64,000 nt of DNA from Pelomonas sp. V22 (GTDB taxonomy: Bacteria > Pseudomonadota > Gammaproteobacteria > Burkholderiales > Burkholderiaceae_C). The position numbers and the translations under genes were made by a program. Positions within the stretch are counted from its first letter, which is position 1. Each line of letters begins with the position of its first letter. The notes beneath the pieces are model-generated. The model did not search any database, was not told the DNA's origin, and worked only from the letters and a program-made list of their open reading frames with translations. The stretch spans positions 248,001 to 312,000 of the forward strand of contig NZ_JAGIXS010000001.1 of the NCBI RefSeq assembly GCF_030014915.1, read 5' to 3'. This document shows, one piece after another, positions 45,384-53,594 of this stretch.

Positions 45384-46640
45384 TCAGACCAGCACTTCCA
45401 CCACGCCCGCGTGACCCAGGAAGTCCTGCGGGCTCGCACTGGCACCGTAGGCCCCTGACTGGAACACCACGACCAGGTCGCCCTCCCGGGCCGCCGGCAG
45501 CTCCATCTTGTCGGCCAGCAGGTCCAGCGGCGTACACAGCGGGCCTACGGCTGAAGCGACTTCTCGTTCGGTCGCATCGGCGCGGTTGCCGATGGTGACG
45601 GGGTAGTTCTTGCGCACCACCTGCCCGAAATTGCCGGAGGCCGACAGGTGGTGGTTGAGGCCGCCATCGGTGACCAGATAGACCTGGCCGCGCGACACCT
45701 TCTTGTCAAGCACGCGGGTCACATAGACGCCCGCCTCGCCGACAAAATAGCGCCCCAGCTCGATCACCAGATGGGCCTCGGGCATTTCCTTCGCGGCCCG
45801 TTCCAGCAGCTGCGAAAGGTTGGCCGCGATGGGCGCCAGGTCCAGGCGCTCCTCGCCAGGGAAATAGGGAATGCCGAAGCCACCGCCGAGGTTCAGAAAG
45901 CGCACCGGCGCTGGTGCATCGGCGGCGAGGCGCAGGGCCAGCTCGTAGGATTTTTGCTGAGCCTCGCAGATCGCCTCGGCCTTGAGGTTCTGCGAGCCGG
46001 CGAACAGGTGGAAGCCTTCAAAGGCCAGACCCAGTTCGCCGATCCGCGCGAGCAGTTCCGGCACCAACTCGGCATCGACGCCGAACTGCTTGGGGCCACC
46101 GCCCATGCGCATGCCCGAGCCCTTCAGCTCGAAGTCCGGGTTGACGCGCACGGCCACACGGGCCGGCAAGCCCAGCTCCTTGGAGATGCCAGCCAGCAGC
46201 TCCACCTCGCGGAAGGATTCGATGTTCAGCAACACGCCGGCCGCCACGGCCTGGCGCAGCTCGGCCTCGCGCTTGCCGGGGCCGGCAAAGCTGACCTCGG
46301 CCACGTCAGCGCCGGCATCCAGCGCCACCTTCAGCTCGCCCGCCGAGGCCACATCGATGCCATCGACCAGACCGGCCATCACGCCGACCACGGCCGGCAT
46401 CGGGTTGGCCTTCATCGCGTAATGCAGCTTGATGGCGGTGGGCAGCACGGCGCGCAGTTCGGCCACGCGGCGCTTCAGCAGGCCACGGTCGTAGGCATAG
46501 AACGGCGTCCGGCCCACGCGCTCGGCCAGGCGCGTCAGCGGCAGGCCACCAATGACCAGCTCGCCCTGCTCGATGCCGAACTGGGACATGGGCGCATGCA
46601 CCGGCGGTGCCTTGCGGATGGGGAGTGCGGAATCAGACAT
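45384..46640 (-). CDS. PLP-dependent decarboxylase, exosortase-A-system-associated
   Basis: 418 residues, fold III (diaminopimelate/ornithine decarboxylase type). The PLP lysine is in LHYAMKANPMPA (about residue 77); GGGFGIPYF binds the phosphate; FHLFAGSQ and VGPLCTPLDLL (the Cys and Asp of the second subunit's site) are present. It matches the subgroup found next to exosortase A and PEP-CTERM exopolysaccharide genes. It probably decarboxylates an amino acid, perhaps one activated by the ligase encoded 21 bases upstream. Substrate unknown. It is the second gene of the minus-strand pair, facing away from the ACP operon. Confidence 0.9.
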   Translation of the reverse strand: MSDSALPIRKAPPVHAPMSQFGIEQGELVIGGLPLTRLAERVGRTPFYAYDRGLLKRRVAELRAVLPTAIKLHYAMKANPMPAVVGVMAGLVDGIDVASAGELKVALDAGADVAEVSFAGPGKREAELRQAVAAGVLLNIESFREVELLAGISKELGLPARVAVRVNPDFELKGSGMRMGGGPKQFGVDAELVPELLARIGELGLAFEGFHLFAGSQNLKAEAICEAQQKSYELALRLAADAPAPVRFLNLGGGFGIPYFPGEERLDLAPIAANLSQLLERAAKEMPEAHLVIELGRYFVGEAGVYVTRVLDKKVSRGQVYLVTDGGLNHHLSASGNFGQVVRKNYPVTIGNRADATEREVASAVGPLCTPLDLLADKMELPAAREGDLVVVFQSGAYGASASPQDFLGHAGVVEVLV

Positions 46641-46661
46641 CGGGCGAAATTCGGGCGGGCT

Positions 46662-48260
46662 TCAGAGATTGGCGATCCACTCGGTGGACAGCAGCTTGCG
46701 GTCGATCTTGCCGTTGGGGTTGCGCGGCAGCGGGCCGGCACGCTCGGCGATACCGGCCGGCACCATGTAAGCCGGCATGTGCTTGCGGCATTCGGCGGCG
46801 AGCTGGGCCTGGTCCAGCGCGGCGGCGCCTGCGGGCGGCGTGGCGATCACCTGGATCGCCTGTCCGAGCGTCGGATGGTCGACACCAAAGGCCACGCATT
46901 CGCCGACCAGCTTGGTGGCATAGAGGATTTCCTCGACCTCGGTGGGGCTCACGCGGTAGCCCGAGGTCTTCATCATCTCGTCGCGGCGGCCGATGAAGTA
47001 CAGGAAGCCTTCGGCATCCTGGCGCACCGTGTCGCCCGAGAACACCGCGTACTCGGGCAGTTGCAGGCCAGCCTGGCGGCCAGGCGCACCGGCGGGCAGC
47101 AGCTTGTAGCGCTCGGCGGTTTTCTCGGCATCGTTCCAGTAACCCATGCCGACCAGGGCGCCGCGGTGCACCAGCTCGCCCGGCTCCTCGGGCGCGCAGG
47201 GCGTGCCGTCCTCGCGCAGCACCAGGATCTCGGCGTTCGGGATGGCCTTGCCGATGGAGTCGGGCCGGCGGTCCACCTCGTCGGGCGGCAGGTAGGTCGA
47301 GCGGAAGGCCTCGGTCAGGCCATACATGAGATAGGGCTTGGCGGCAGGCACGCGGGCGCGCAGCGCGTCGAGCGTCTCGCGCGGCATGCGGCCGCCGGTG
47401 TTGGCGAAGTAGCGCAGGTGTTCGTTGATCGCCGCCGGCCATTCCAGCTGCGTCAGCTGGATGTAGAGCGGCGGCACGGCCGTGAGGCCGGTGACCTTCT
47501 CGCGCTCCAGCGCCTTCAGCACGTCGCGCGGCATCAGGTAGTTCAAGAGCACGACGCGGGCGCCGCTGTGGAAGGCCGTGGTCAGCTGGCTGAAGCCGGC
47601 GTCGAAGGATAGCGGTAGCGCAGCGAGCAAGGTGTCGTCGGCGCGGTTCTCGAGGTACGAGGCCACGCTCTTGGCGCCGGCCACCATGTTGCGGTGAGAC
47701 AGCACCACGCCCTTGGGCCGGCCCGTGGATCCCGAGGTATAGAGGATGGCCGCCATGTCGGTGTCGATCACCCGATGGCCGGCTCGCGCCGGCGTGGCCA
47801 ACAGCTCGGTCCAGTCGAGCAAGACCTGACCCTGCGGCTCAGCCGTGGGCTTGGCGGTCAACACCACATGGGCGACGGTGGGACAGGCCTTCAATTCCTC
47901 GCCCAACAGGGCATGGCGCTCGGGCGAGGTGATCAAGACCCGCACGTCGCAGTCGCGCAGGATGAAGCCGACCTGCTCGGGCTTGAGCAGCGGGTTCAGC
48001 GGCACGAACACGAGGCCCGCGGCCGGCGCGGCGAAGCTGGCCACCACGGTCTCGAAGCGCTTCTCGAGGTAGATGCCGACGCGGTCGCCCCGGCCCAGGC
48101 CCAAGGCCATCAGCGCGGCGGCCAGCGCCTGCACCTGGCCGGCCAGCTCGGCATAGCTCAAGCTGGCGCCCTGGTAGCTCAGCGCAGCGGCGGCAGGGCT
48201 CTGTTCTGCGCTGCGCAGTATCAGGTGGTGCAGGTGACTGGCGTCGTTGCGGGCGTGCAT
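46662..48260 (-). CDS. AMP-forming acyl-CoA/ACP ligase, exosortase-A-system-associated
   Basis: 532 residues of the ANL superfamily. The P-loop motif AAILYTSGSTGRPKGVVLSH, the YGLTEAFRSTY motif, GRRDEMMKTSGYRVSP and the C-terminal NPNGKIDRKLL (catalytic Lys) are all present, so it should adenylate a carboxylate and load it onto CoA or a carrier protein. The subgroup is the exosortase-A-associated ligase. The obvious carrier is the ACP encoded divergently 206 bases away. Start ATG 48260 (MHARNDASHLHHL); 45 further upstream codons are in frame but cover the divergent promoter region. Coupled to the decarboxylase downstream. Confidence 0.9.
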   Translation of the reverse strand: MHARNDASHLHHLILRSAEQSPAAAALSYQGASLSYAELAGQVQALAAALMALGLGRGDRVGIYLEKRFETVVASFAAPAAGLVFVPLNPLLKPEQVGFILRDCDVRVLITSPERHALLGEELKACPTVAHVVLTAKPTAEPQGQVLLDWTELLATPARAGHRVIDTDMAAILYTSGSTGRPKGVVLSHRNMVAGAKSVASYLENRADDTLLAALPLSFDAGFSQLTTAFHSGARVVLLNYLMPRDVLKALEREKVTGLTAVPPLYIQLTQLEWPAAINEHLRYFANTGGRMPRETLDALRARVPAAKPYLMYGLTEAFRSTYLPPDEVDRRPDSIGKAIPNAEILVLREDGTPCAPEEPGELVHRGALVGMGYWNDAEKTAERYKLLPAGAPGRQAGLQLPEYAVFSGDTVRQDAEGFLYFIGRRDEMMKTSGYRVSPTEVEEILYATKLVGECVAFGVDHPTLGQAIQVIATPPAGAAALDQAQLAAECRKHMPAYMVPAGIAERAGPLPRNPNGKIDRKLLSTEWIANL

Positions 48261-48465
48261 GGGCTGGCAGAGGGCGAAAGGCTGAATGAAGCCGGCGCCA
48301 AGGCGCGGCCGATCAGCCGGGAATGTATCGCAGGCCCCGCGTGGCGCCCGTGAAGCAAGCCGCAGCTGACCTCTATTTGAGGGGCAATCGCGCACCGGCC
48401 TGCCTGGGCCCGGTTGTTAAGATGCCCGGCTACCCGGAACGCGCCCCGAGCGCCCAGCTTTCCCC

Positions 48466-48717
48466 ATGCAAATCGAAGCCCAAGTCCTCCGCATCCTCGA
48501 CGAGGTTCTGAGCCTGGACGGCCGCAGCGCCGCCTTTGACCGCAACACCCACCTGCTGGGCGCGATCCCCGAGCTCGATTCCATGGCCGTGGTCTCCCTG
48601 CTGACCGCGCTCGAAGAGCAACTGGGCCTGGTGGTCGATGATGACGACATCGATGGCGCCACCTTCGCCACCGTCGGCTCGCTGAGCGACTTCGTCAGCG
48701 CCAAGCTGGGCGCCTGA
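48466..48717 (+). CDS. Acyl carrier protein, exosortase-A-system-associated
   Basis: 83 residues, acidic, four-helix ACP type. The 4'-phosphopantetheine attachment Ser is in PELDSMAVVSLL (about residue 39), with DSM in place of the usual DSL. Expected to carry the substrate activated by the divergently encoded ligase. No clear ribosome site precedes the ATG. The next gene, a hydrolase-like protein, starts 26 bases downstream, so ACP and hydrolases form one operon. Confidence 0.9.
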   Translation: MQIEAQVLRILDEVLSLDGRSAAFDRNTHLLGAIPELDSMAVVSLLTALEEQLGLVVDDDDIDGATFATVGSLSDFVSAKLGA

Positions 48718-48743
48718 GGCCCTGGCAGGAGTTGCGATCGCCG

Positions 48744-49568
48744 ATGGTTGAAGCCTTCTTTCTCGAAGCGCCCGACGGCGGCCAACGCTACTGCCTGTTC
48801 CATTCCAGCACTGCCGCGCCACGCGCGCTGCTGCTCTACATCCCTCCGTTCGCCGAAGAGCTGAACAAGACCCGCCGCATGGCCGCGCTGCAAAGCCGCG
48901 CCCTGGCGGAGGCCGGCATCGCCGTGCTGCAGATCGACCTGAAGGGCTGCGGCGACAGCAGCGGTGACTTCGGTGACGCCAGTTGGCAAGCCTGGCTGGA
49001 CGACATCACCCTCGCTCGCCAATGGCTGCAAGCCCGGCACCCGGGCCTGCCGCTGTGGCTCTGGGGCCTGCGCGCCGGCTGCCTGCTGGCCAGCGCTGCG
49101 GCACAGGCACAGCCCGGCGTTGCCGGCCAACTCTGGTGGCAGCCCCCGGCCAGCGGCAAGCTGCTGGCTCAGCAGTGGCTTCGCTTGAAGGCCGCCGGCG
49201 AGATGCTGGGCGGCGGCGCAAACGCCGCCAAAGGCGCCATGGACCAGCTGCGCCAGCAGCTCGCGGCCGGCGAGGCCGTCGAGATCGCCGGCTACACCTG
49301 CGCAGCCTCGCTGATCCTTGGGCTGGAAGCAGCCACCCTGCAAGCGCCAGGCCCGCAAGCGCTGATTTGGCTGGAGCTGAGCCGCGACGCCGAAGCGCCT
49401 GCGCTCACGCCCGTGGCGACAAAGCAGATCGACGCCTGGCGCGCCGCCGGAACGCCGCTCACCGCCGAAGCTGTCAGCGGCCCAGCCTTCTGGGCCACGA
49501 CCGAGATCGAGGAAGCCCCCCTGCTGTTGCAGGCCACCCGTCGCTTGCTGCTGGAGGCCTTGTCGTGA
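48744..49568 (+). CDS. Hydrolase-like protein 2, exosortase-A-system-associated
   Basis: 274 residues, alpha/beta-hydrolase fold: PPFAEELNKTRRM (oxyanion region), LQIDLKGCGDSSGDFG and the elbow LWGLRAGCLLA. At the elbow the nucleophile position is Arg110 (GLRAG), so a Ser or Cys nucleophile is missing and ordinary hydrolase chemistry is unlikely. Matches the exosortase-A-associated 'hydrolase 2' subgroup. Its stop overlaps the next gene's GTG start (GTGA). Probably pairs with the following hydrolase-like protein. Start ATG 48744 is chosen over an ATG at 48732. Confidence 0.85.
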   Translation: MVEAFFLEAPDGGQRYCLFHSSTAAPRALLLYIPPFAEELNKTRRMAALQSRALAEAGIAVLQIDLKGCGDSSGDFGDASWQAWLDDITLARQWLQARHPGLPLWLWGLRAGCLLASAAAQAQPGVAGQLWWQPPASGKLLAQQWLRLKAAGEMLGGGANAAKGAMDQLRQQLAAGEAVEIAGYTCAASLILGLEAATLQAPGPQALIWLELSRDAEAPALTPVATKQIDAWRAAGTPLTAEAVSGPAFWATTEIEEAPLLLQATRRLLLEALS

Positions 49569-50431
49569 AGGAGCTCGCACTGCAATGGTCCTGCGCCGGC
49601 GAAAGCCAGCTCGGCATCCTGAGTCCGGCAGCGAGCGAGAGCAGCAGCGACCTGGGCGTGCTCATCGTCGTCGGCGGCCCGCAATACCGGGTCGGCAGCC
49701 ACCGCCAGTTCACGCTGCTGGCGCGCGACATCGCCGCCGCCGGCCATGTCTGCCTGCGCTTCGACGTGCGCGGCATGGGCGACAGCGGCGGCGCGGCACG
49801 CAGCTTCGAAGCGCTGGACGATGACCTCCTCACCGCCATCGATGAGCTGCAGCGCCATGCGCCCCAAGTGCGCCGCATCGTGCTCTGGGGCCTGTGCGAC
49901 GGCGCCTCGGCCGCCCTGCTCTACCTGCAGCGGCGTGGCGACGCACGCGTCGCGGGCCTCGTGCTGGTCAATCCCTGGGTGCGCTCCGTGCTGAGCCAGG
50001 CCCGCACCCAGGTCAAGCATTACTACCTGCAGCGTCTGCGCCAGCGAGAGTTCTGGGCCAAGCTGTTCAGCGGTCGCGTGGCCCTGGGCGCCATCGGCGA
50101 ATTGCTGGGGGCGCTGAAACGTGCCTTCGGCCCGGGCGCCAGGAGTGCTGCCACGGTCGACGCCCATCTGCCCTACCAGGCCCGCATGGCGGCTGCCTGG
50201 CAGGCGTTTCCCGGGCGCATCTTGCTGCTGCTGAGCGGTGAGGATTACACGGCCAAGGAATTCCTGGACCACGCGACGCAAGACCCGGCCTGGGCGAATG
50301 CGCTACAGCGGCCCGGCCTCGACCGGCAAGATTGCCCAGGAATGGACCACACGTTCTCCGGCCCCGGCGGCAAGGCCCTGGCCGCGAGGCACACTTGCGC
50401 CTGGTTGGAGCGGCTGGCTGCCGGCTCCTGA
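49565..50431 (+). CDS. Hydrolase-like protein 1, exosortase-A-system-associated
   Basis: 288 residues, alpha/beta-hydrolase fold. VVGGPQYRVGSHRQF (oxyanion region) and FDVRGMGDSGG precede the elbow IVLWGLCDGASAA, where Cys111 is the likely nucleophile in place of Ser. The acid is in LLLLSGEDYTAKEF and the histidine in PGMDHTFSG. This matches 'hydrolase 1' of exosortase-A systems. A thioesterase or acyl/aminoacyl transferase acting on the ACP-bound intermediate is an attractive inference. The GTG start at 49565 overlaps the previous stop. Confidence 0.86.
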   Translation: MKELALQWSCAGESQLGILSPAASESSSDLGVLIVVGGPQYRVGSHRQFTLLARDIAAAGHVCLRFDVRGMGDSGGAARSFEALDDDLLTAIDELQRHAPQVRRIVLWGLCDGASAALLYLQRRGDARVAGLVLVNPWVRSVLSQARTQVKHYYLQRLRQREFWAKLFSGRVALGAIGELLGALKRAFGPGARSAATVDAHLPYQARMAAAWQAFPGRILLLLSGEDYTAKEFLDHATQDPAWANALQRPGLDRQDCPGMDHTFSGPGGKALAARHTCAWLERLAAGS

Positions 50432-50449
50432 CGCGCCCTCGGAGACACC

Positions 50450-51184
50450 ATGCCCCACTCGGATCACCCCATGCCTTCATCCCGCCTGCCCTGGCTGCGC
50501 GCGCCGCTGCTGGCCCTGCTGCTGGCCACTCCGCTGCTGGCATCGGCCCAGGAAGGCGTGACGAATCTCTGCGGCCAGTTGGGCAATGCCTATGGCCCTT
50601 TCGATTTCCGCTACGACCGGGACAAGCTGCCCATCGTGATTGGTGCTCACTTCACGCCCATGGTCGAGGCCTTGATTCGCGGCACGACGGCGCTGCGCCC
50701 GGGCGGCGACATCGACTACACGCTGCGCGCGATTCCCAACCACCCGAACGCCCTGCTGGCCATGGCCAAGCTGGCCGACCGGGAGCGCACCGACCAGCCC
50801 TCGGGCTCGCGCTACACGGTCGACTGCTGGTTCGACCGCGCCATCCGCTTCCGCCCTGACGACCACGTCGTGCGCATGCTCTACGCCAACTTCCTGACCG
50901 AGAAGAAGCGCCCCGACGAGGCGCTGCGCCAGCTCGAGGTCGTGCGCCTGCAATTGGCCAAGGACAACCCGCTCACCCACTACAACCTGGGCCTGCTCTA
51001 CTTCGGCCTGCAGTTGCACGACAAGGCCCTGGCCGAAGCCCACCAGGCCCTCGCCCTCGGGTATCCGCGCACCGAACTGCAGGAGAAGCTGCGCGCCGCC
51101 GGCCGCTGGAAAGAGCCTGATGCGGCTGCCGAGGCCGCCTCGGCACCGGCCGCTGCGGCAGCATCGGGGCCAGCCAAGCCGTGA
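50450..51184 (+). CDS. Exported TPR protein
   Basis: 244 residues. Signal peptide at about 8-33 (PLLASAQ). The body has helical repeats with TPR character: NALLAMAKLADRE, DHVVRMLYANFLTEKKRPDEALRQLE and THYNLGLLYFGLQLHDKALAEAHQALALGYP. The tail is Ala/Pro rich. ABC of the gene start: GGAG, then ATG 50450; an ATG at 50471 is an alternative. Overlaps the DegT gene by four bases. Likely a periplasmic scaffold or partner for polysaccharide assembly; function not known. Confidence 0.8.
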   Translation: MPHSDHPMPSSRLPWLRAPLLALLLATPLLASAQEGVTNLCGQLGNAYGPFDFRYDRDKLPIVIGAHFTPMVEALIRGTTALRPGGDIDYTLRAIPNHPNALLAMAKLADRERTDQPSGSRYTVDCWFDRAIRFRPDDHVVRMLYANFLTEKKRPDEALRQLEVVRLQLAKDNPLTHYNLGLLYFGLQLHDKALAEAHQALALGYPRTELQEKLRAAGRWKEPDAAAEAASAPAAAAASGPAKP

Positions 51185-52464
51185 GCTCCCAGGCATCTCC
51201 GGCCCCTGCCGGCGAGTTGAGCCGGGCCAGCCCTGTCGCAGTCAGCAGCGCACAGGCCCTGAGCCAGCCCGCGCTTCCCAAGCTGCCCTTGCCCAAGGGG
51301 CCCGTGTTCGGCTGGGCCGCACTGCGCCATCGGCCCGCGCCCACCCTGCCATCGGTCGAAGACTTGCCGCAGTTGCGCTTCACCACCAGCGGCCGCGCCG
51401 CCATCCACCAGGCCCTGCAGTTGCTGAAGCTGCCGGCCGGCAGCGCCGTGCTGCTGCCCACCTACCACTGCCCGACCATGGTCGCGCCGGTGCTGATGCT
51501 GGGCCTGCAGCCGACCTACTTCGGCATCGATTCGGAGGGCCTGCCCGAACTCGCCAGCATCACGGCAGCGCAGGCCACCGAGGCCCGCGCCATGCTGGTC
51601 TCGCACTACTTTGGCCTGCCGCGCTCGCTCGCGGCCGTGCGCGCCTGGTGCGACGAGCGGGGCATCGCCCTGATCGAAGACTGCGCGCACAGCTACTTCG
51701 GCCAGGCCGGCGAGCGCGCCATCGGCCACTGGGGCGACTACGCCACCGCCAGCGTGTCCAAGTTCTTTCCCGTGCCGGAAGCCGGCGTCCTGGCCTCGGC
51801 CACCCGGCAGCTGCCGGCGTCCACCCTGCAGCCGCAGAGTTTCAAGGCCCAGCTGAAGGCCTGGGTCGACGTGCTGGAGATCGGCACCCGCCACCGCCGC
51901 CTGGCGGGCCTGCAGGCCCTGCTGGCACCGCTGTTCAGGCTCAAATCGGGGCCCGTCTCCACCCGCGTGGCGCCGGCACCCGCCGCCGACACCTCGGCCG
52001 ACGAACTGATGCAGGGCTGCGACATGGGTCGCATCTCGGCCAAGCCGCTGGCACTGTCGCTGCTGCTGCGCGAGCACCTGCCGCAGGACCGCATCATCGC
52101 GCTGCGCCAGCGCAACTTCGCGCTCTACGAGCAATGGCTCGGCGAGCACAACGCCATGCCGGGCCTGGGCAAGAACGGCATTGCCGATTGCGCGCCCTAT
52201 GTCTATCCGTTCTGGGTCGAGGACGCCGACCGGATCTACCACGCCCTGCGCGAGCAAGGCCTGCCGGTGTTCCGCTGGGACCGCCTCTGGCCCGGCACGC
52301 CCGAGCTGCCGCAGGACCAGGGCCGCCGCTGGAGCCGCCATCTGCTGCAGTTGCTGTGCCACCAGGACCTGGGCAGCGACGATGTGCAGCACACGGCCAG
52401 GCAGTTGCTGTCCCTGCTGCCTCAGCGCCAGCACCCGTCTCAACAGGAAGTCAGCCCCACATGA
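51181..52464 (+). CDS. DegT/DnrJ/EryC1/StrS-family PLP enzyme
   Basis: 427 residues. About 60 residues of Ala/Pro-rich leader precede the PLP fold. TTSGRAAIHQAL starts the domain, VLLPTYHCPTMV follows, LIEDCAHSYFG holds the Asp that contacts the PLP ring nitrogen, and ASVSKFFPVPEAGVLA contains the Lys that should form the Schiff base. Members transaminate keto-sugars to amino-sugars; a sugar aminotransferase role in the polysaccharide is likely. GTG start at 51181, overlapping the TPR gene stop (GTGA). Confidence 0.85.
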   Translation: MSSQASPAPAGELSRASPVAVSSAQALSQPALPKLPLPKGPVFGWAALRHRPAPTLPSVEDLPQLRFTTSGRAAIHQALQLLKLPAGSAVLLPTYHCPTMVAPVLMLGLQPTYFGIDSEGLPELASITAAQATEARAMLVSHYFGLPRSLAAVRAWCDERGIALIEDCAHSYFGQAGERAIGHWGDYATASVSKFFPVPEAGVLASATRQLPASTLQPQSFKAQLKAWVDVLEIGTRHRRLAGLQALLAPLFRLKSGPVSTRVAPAPAADTSADELMQGCDMGRISAKPLALSLLLREHLPQDRIIALRQRNFALYEQWLGEHNAMPGLGKNGIADCAPYVYPFWVEDADRIYHALREQGLPVFRWDRLWPGTPELPQDQGRRWSRHLLQLLCHQDLGSDDVQHTARQLLSLLPQRQHPSQQEVSPT

Positions 52465-53594
52465 AATGGACCCGCACCGCCGCCAGCCAGCTGGCGCAGG
52501 ACCCGCAGTTGCAGGCCGACTGGGACCGCCTGAACCAGCAACGCGGCGACCTGCCCTTCATGGGCAGTGCCGCGACGCTGGCCGCCCTTGACGTGTTCGG
52601 CCAGGGCGCCGAGCAGCTGCTGATCGGCCGCGACGCTCAGGGCAAGGCCCAGGCCATGCTGTTGCTGGAGCCTGCGGGCAGCCTGCGCTGGCAGACCTTC
52701 CAGCCCTCGCAGCAGCCGCTGGGCGCCTGGGTGGCCGAAGCCAGCCTCACGCCCGACGCGCTCGCACAAGACCTGCTCGGCTCGGGCCGGCTCGGCTTTG
52801 CACTGAGCCTGTCGCTGACCCAGCTCGACCCGCTGTTCGCACCGCGCGCCGAGGATGAGGCCCGCAGCCGCCACGATGGCTACATCGACACGGCCTGGGT
52901 CGACATCGCCGGCAGCTTCGACGACTACTGGGCCGCGCGGGGCAAGAACCTGCGCCAGAACATGAAGAAGCAGCGCAACAAGCTGCAGGCCGAGGGCATT
53001 GCCGTCGAGATGCGCAGCTTCGAGGCCGAGGCCGACATGGTCGGCGTGATCCAGCGCTACGGCGAAATGGAAGGCCGCAGCTGGAAGGCGCAAAGCGGCA
53101 CCGCCATCACGCCGGACAACGCACAAGGCCGCTTCTACACACGCTTGCTGTCGGAGGCCGCCGCACGGGGCGAGGCCGTGGTCTACGAGCTGCTGTTCGA
53201 TGGCAAGACCGTGGCCAGCAACCTCTGCCTGCGCCGGGGCACGACCCTGGTGATGCTGAAGACCACTTACGACGAGGCGCTGCAGAGTTACTCGGCCGCC
53301 TTCCTGCTGCACCAGGACATCGTCCAGCAGCTGCTCGAACAGCAGCGCATCCAGCGCCTGGAGTACTACGGCAAGGTGATGGAGTGGCACACGCGCTGGA
53401 CCGACAACAAGCGCGAGCTCTATCACCTGACTTCGTTCCGCTGGGGCTGGCTGAAGGCCCTGGCAGCGCGGCGCGCCAAGGCGGCTGCGGCGGCTGCGGC
53501 AGCCGCTGAAGCCACCAAAGAGGCCGCCAAGGAGGCCGCCAGCGCGCCAGTGGCCAGCACGGCCGCACCTGCAGCGGAGACCAGCGCGCCATGA
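52461..53594 (+). CDS. GNAT/FemAB-like acyltransferase
   Basis: 377 residues of the BcsL/CelD-type (Acetyltransf_6) GNAT family. SFDDYWAARGKNLRQNMKKQ and GRSWKAQSG precede the core VYELLFDGKTVASNLCLRRG and DEALQSYSAAFLLHQDIVQ. These proteins transfer an acyl or aminoacyl group, often in exopolysaccharide loci. The last 45 residues are an unusual Ala/Lys/Glu-rich tail. The start overlaps the DegT stop (ATGA) and the stop overlaps the GT4 gene. It could N-acylate the amino-sugar made by the DegT enzyme (inference). Confidence 0.84.
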   Translation: MKWTRTAASQLAQDPQLQADWDRLNQQRGDLPFMGSAATLAALDVFGQGAEQLLIGRDAQGKAQAMLLLEPAGSLRWQTFQPSQQPLGAWVAEASLTPDALAQDLLGSGRLGFALSLSLTQLDPLFAPRAEDEARSRHDGYIDTAWVDIAGSFDDYWAARGKNLRQNMKKQRNKLQAEGIAVEMRSFEAEADMVGVIQRYGEMEGRSWKAQSGTAITPDNAQGRFYTRLLSEAAARGEAVVYELLFDGKTVASNLCLRRGTTLVMLKTTYDEALQSYSAAFLLHQDIVQQLLEQQRIQRLEYYGKVMEWHTRWTDNKRELYHLTSFRWGWLKALAARRAKAAAAAAAAAEATKEAAKEAASAPVASTAAPAAETSAP

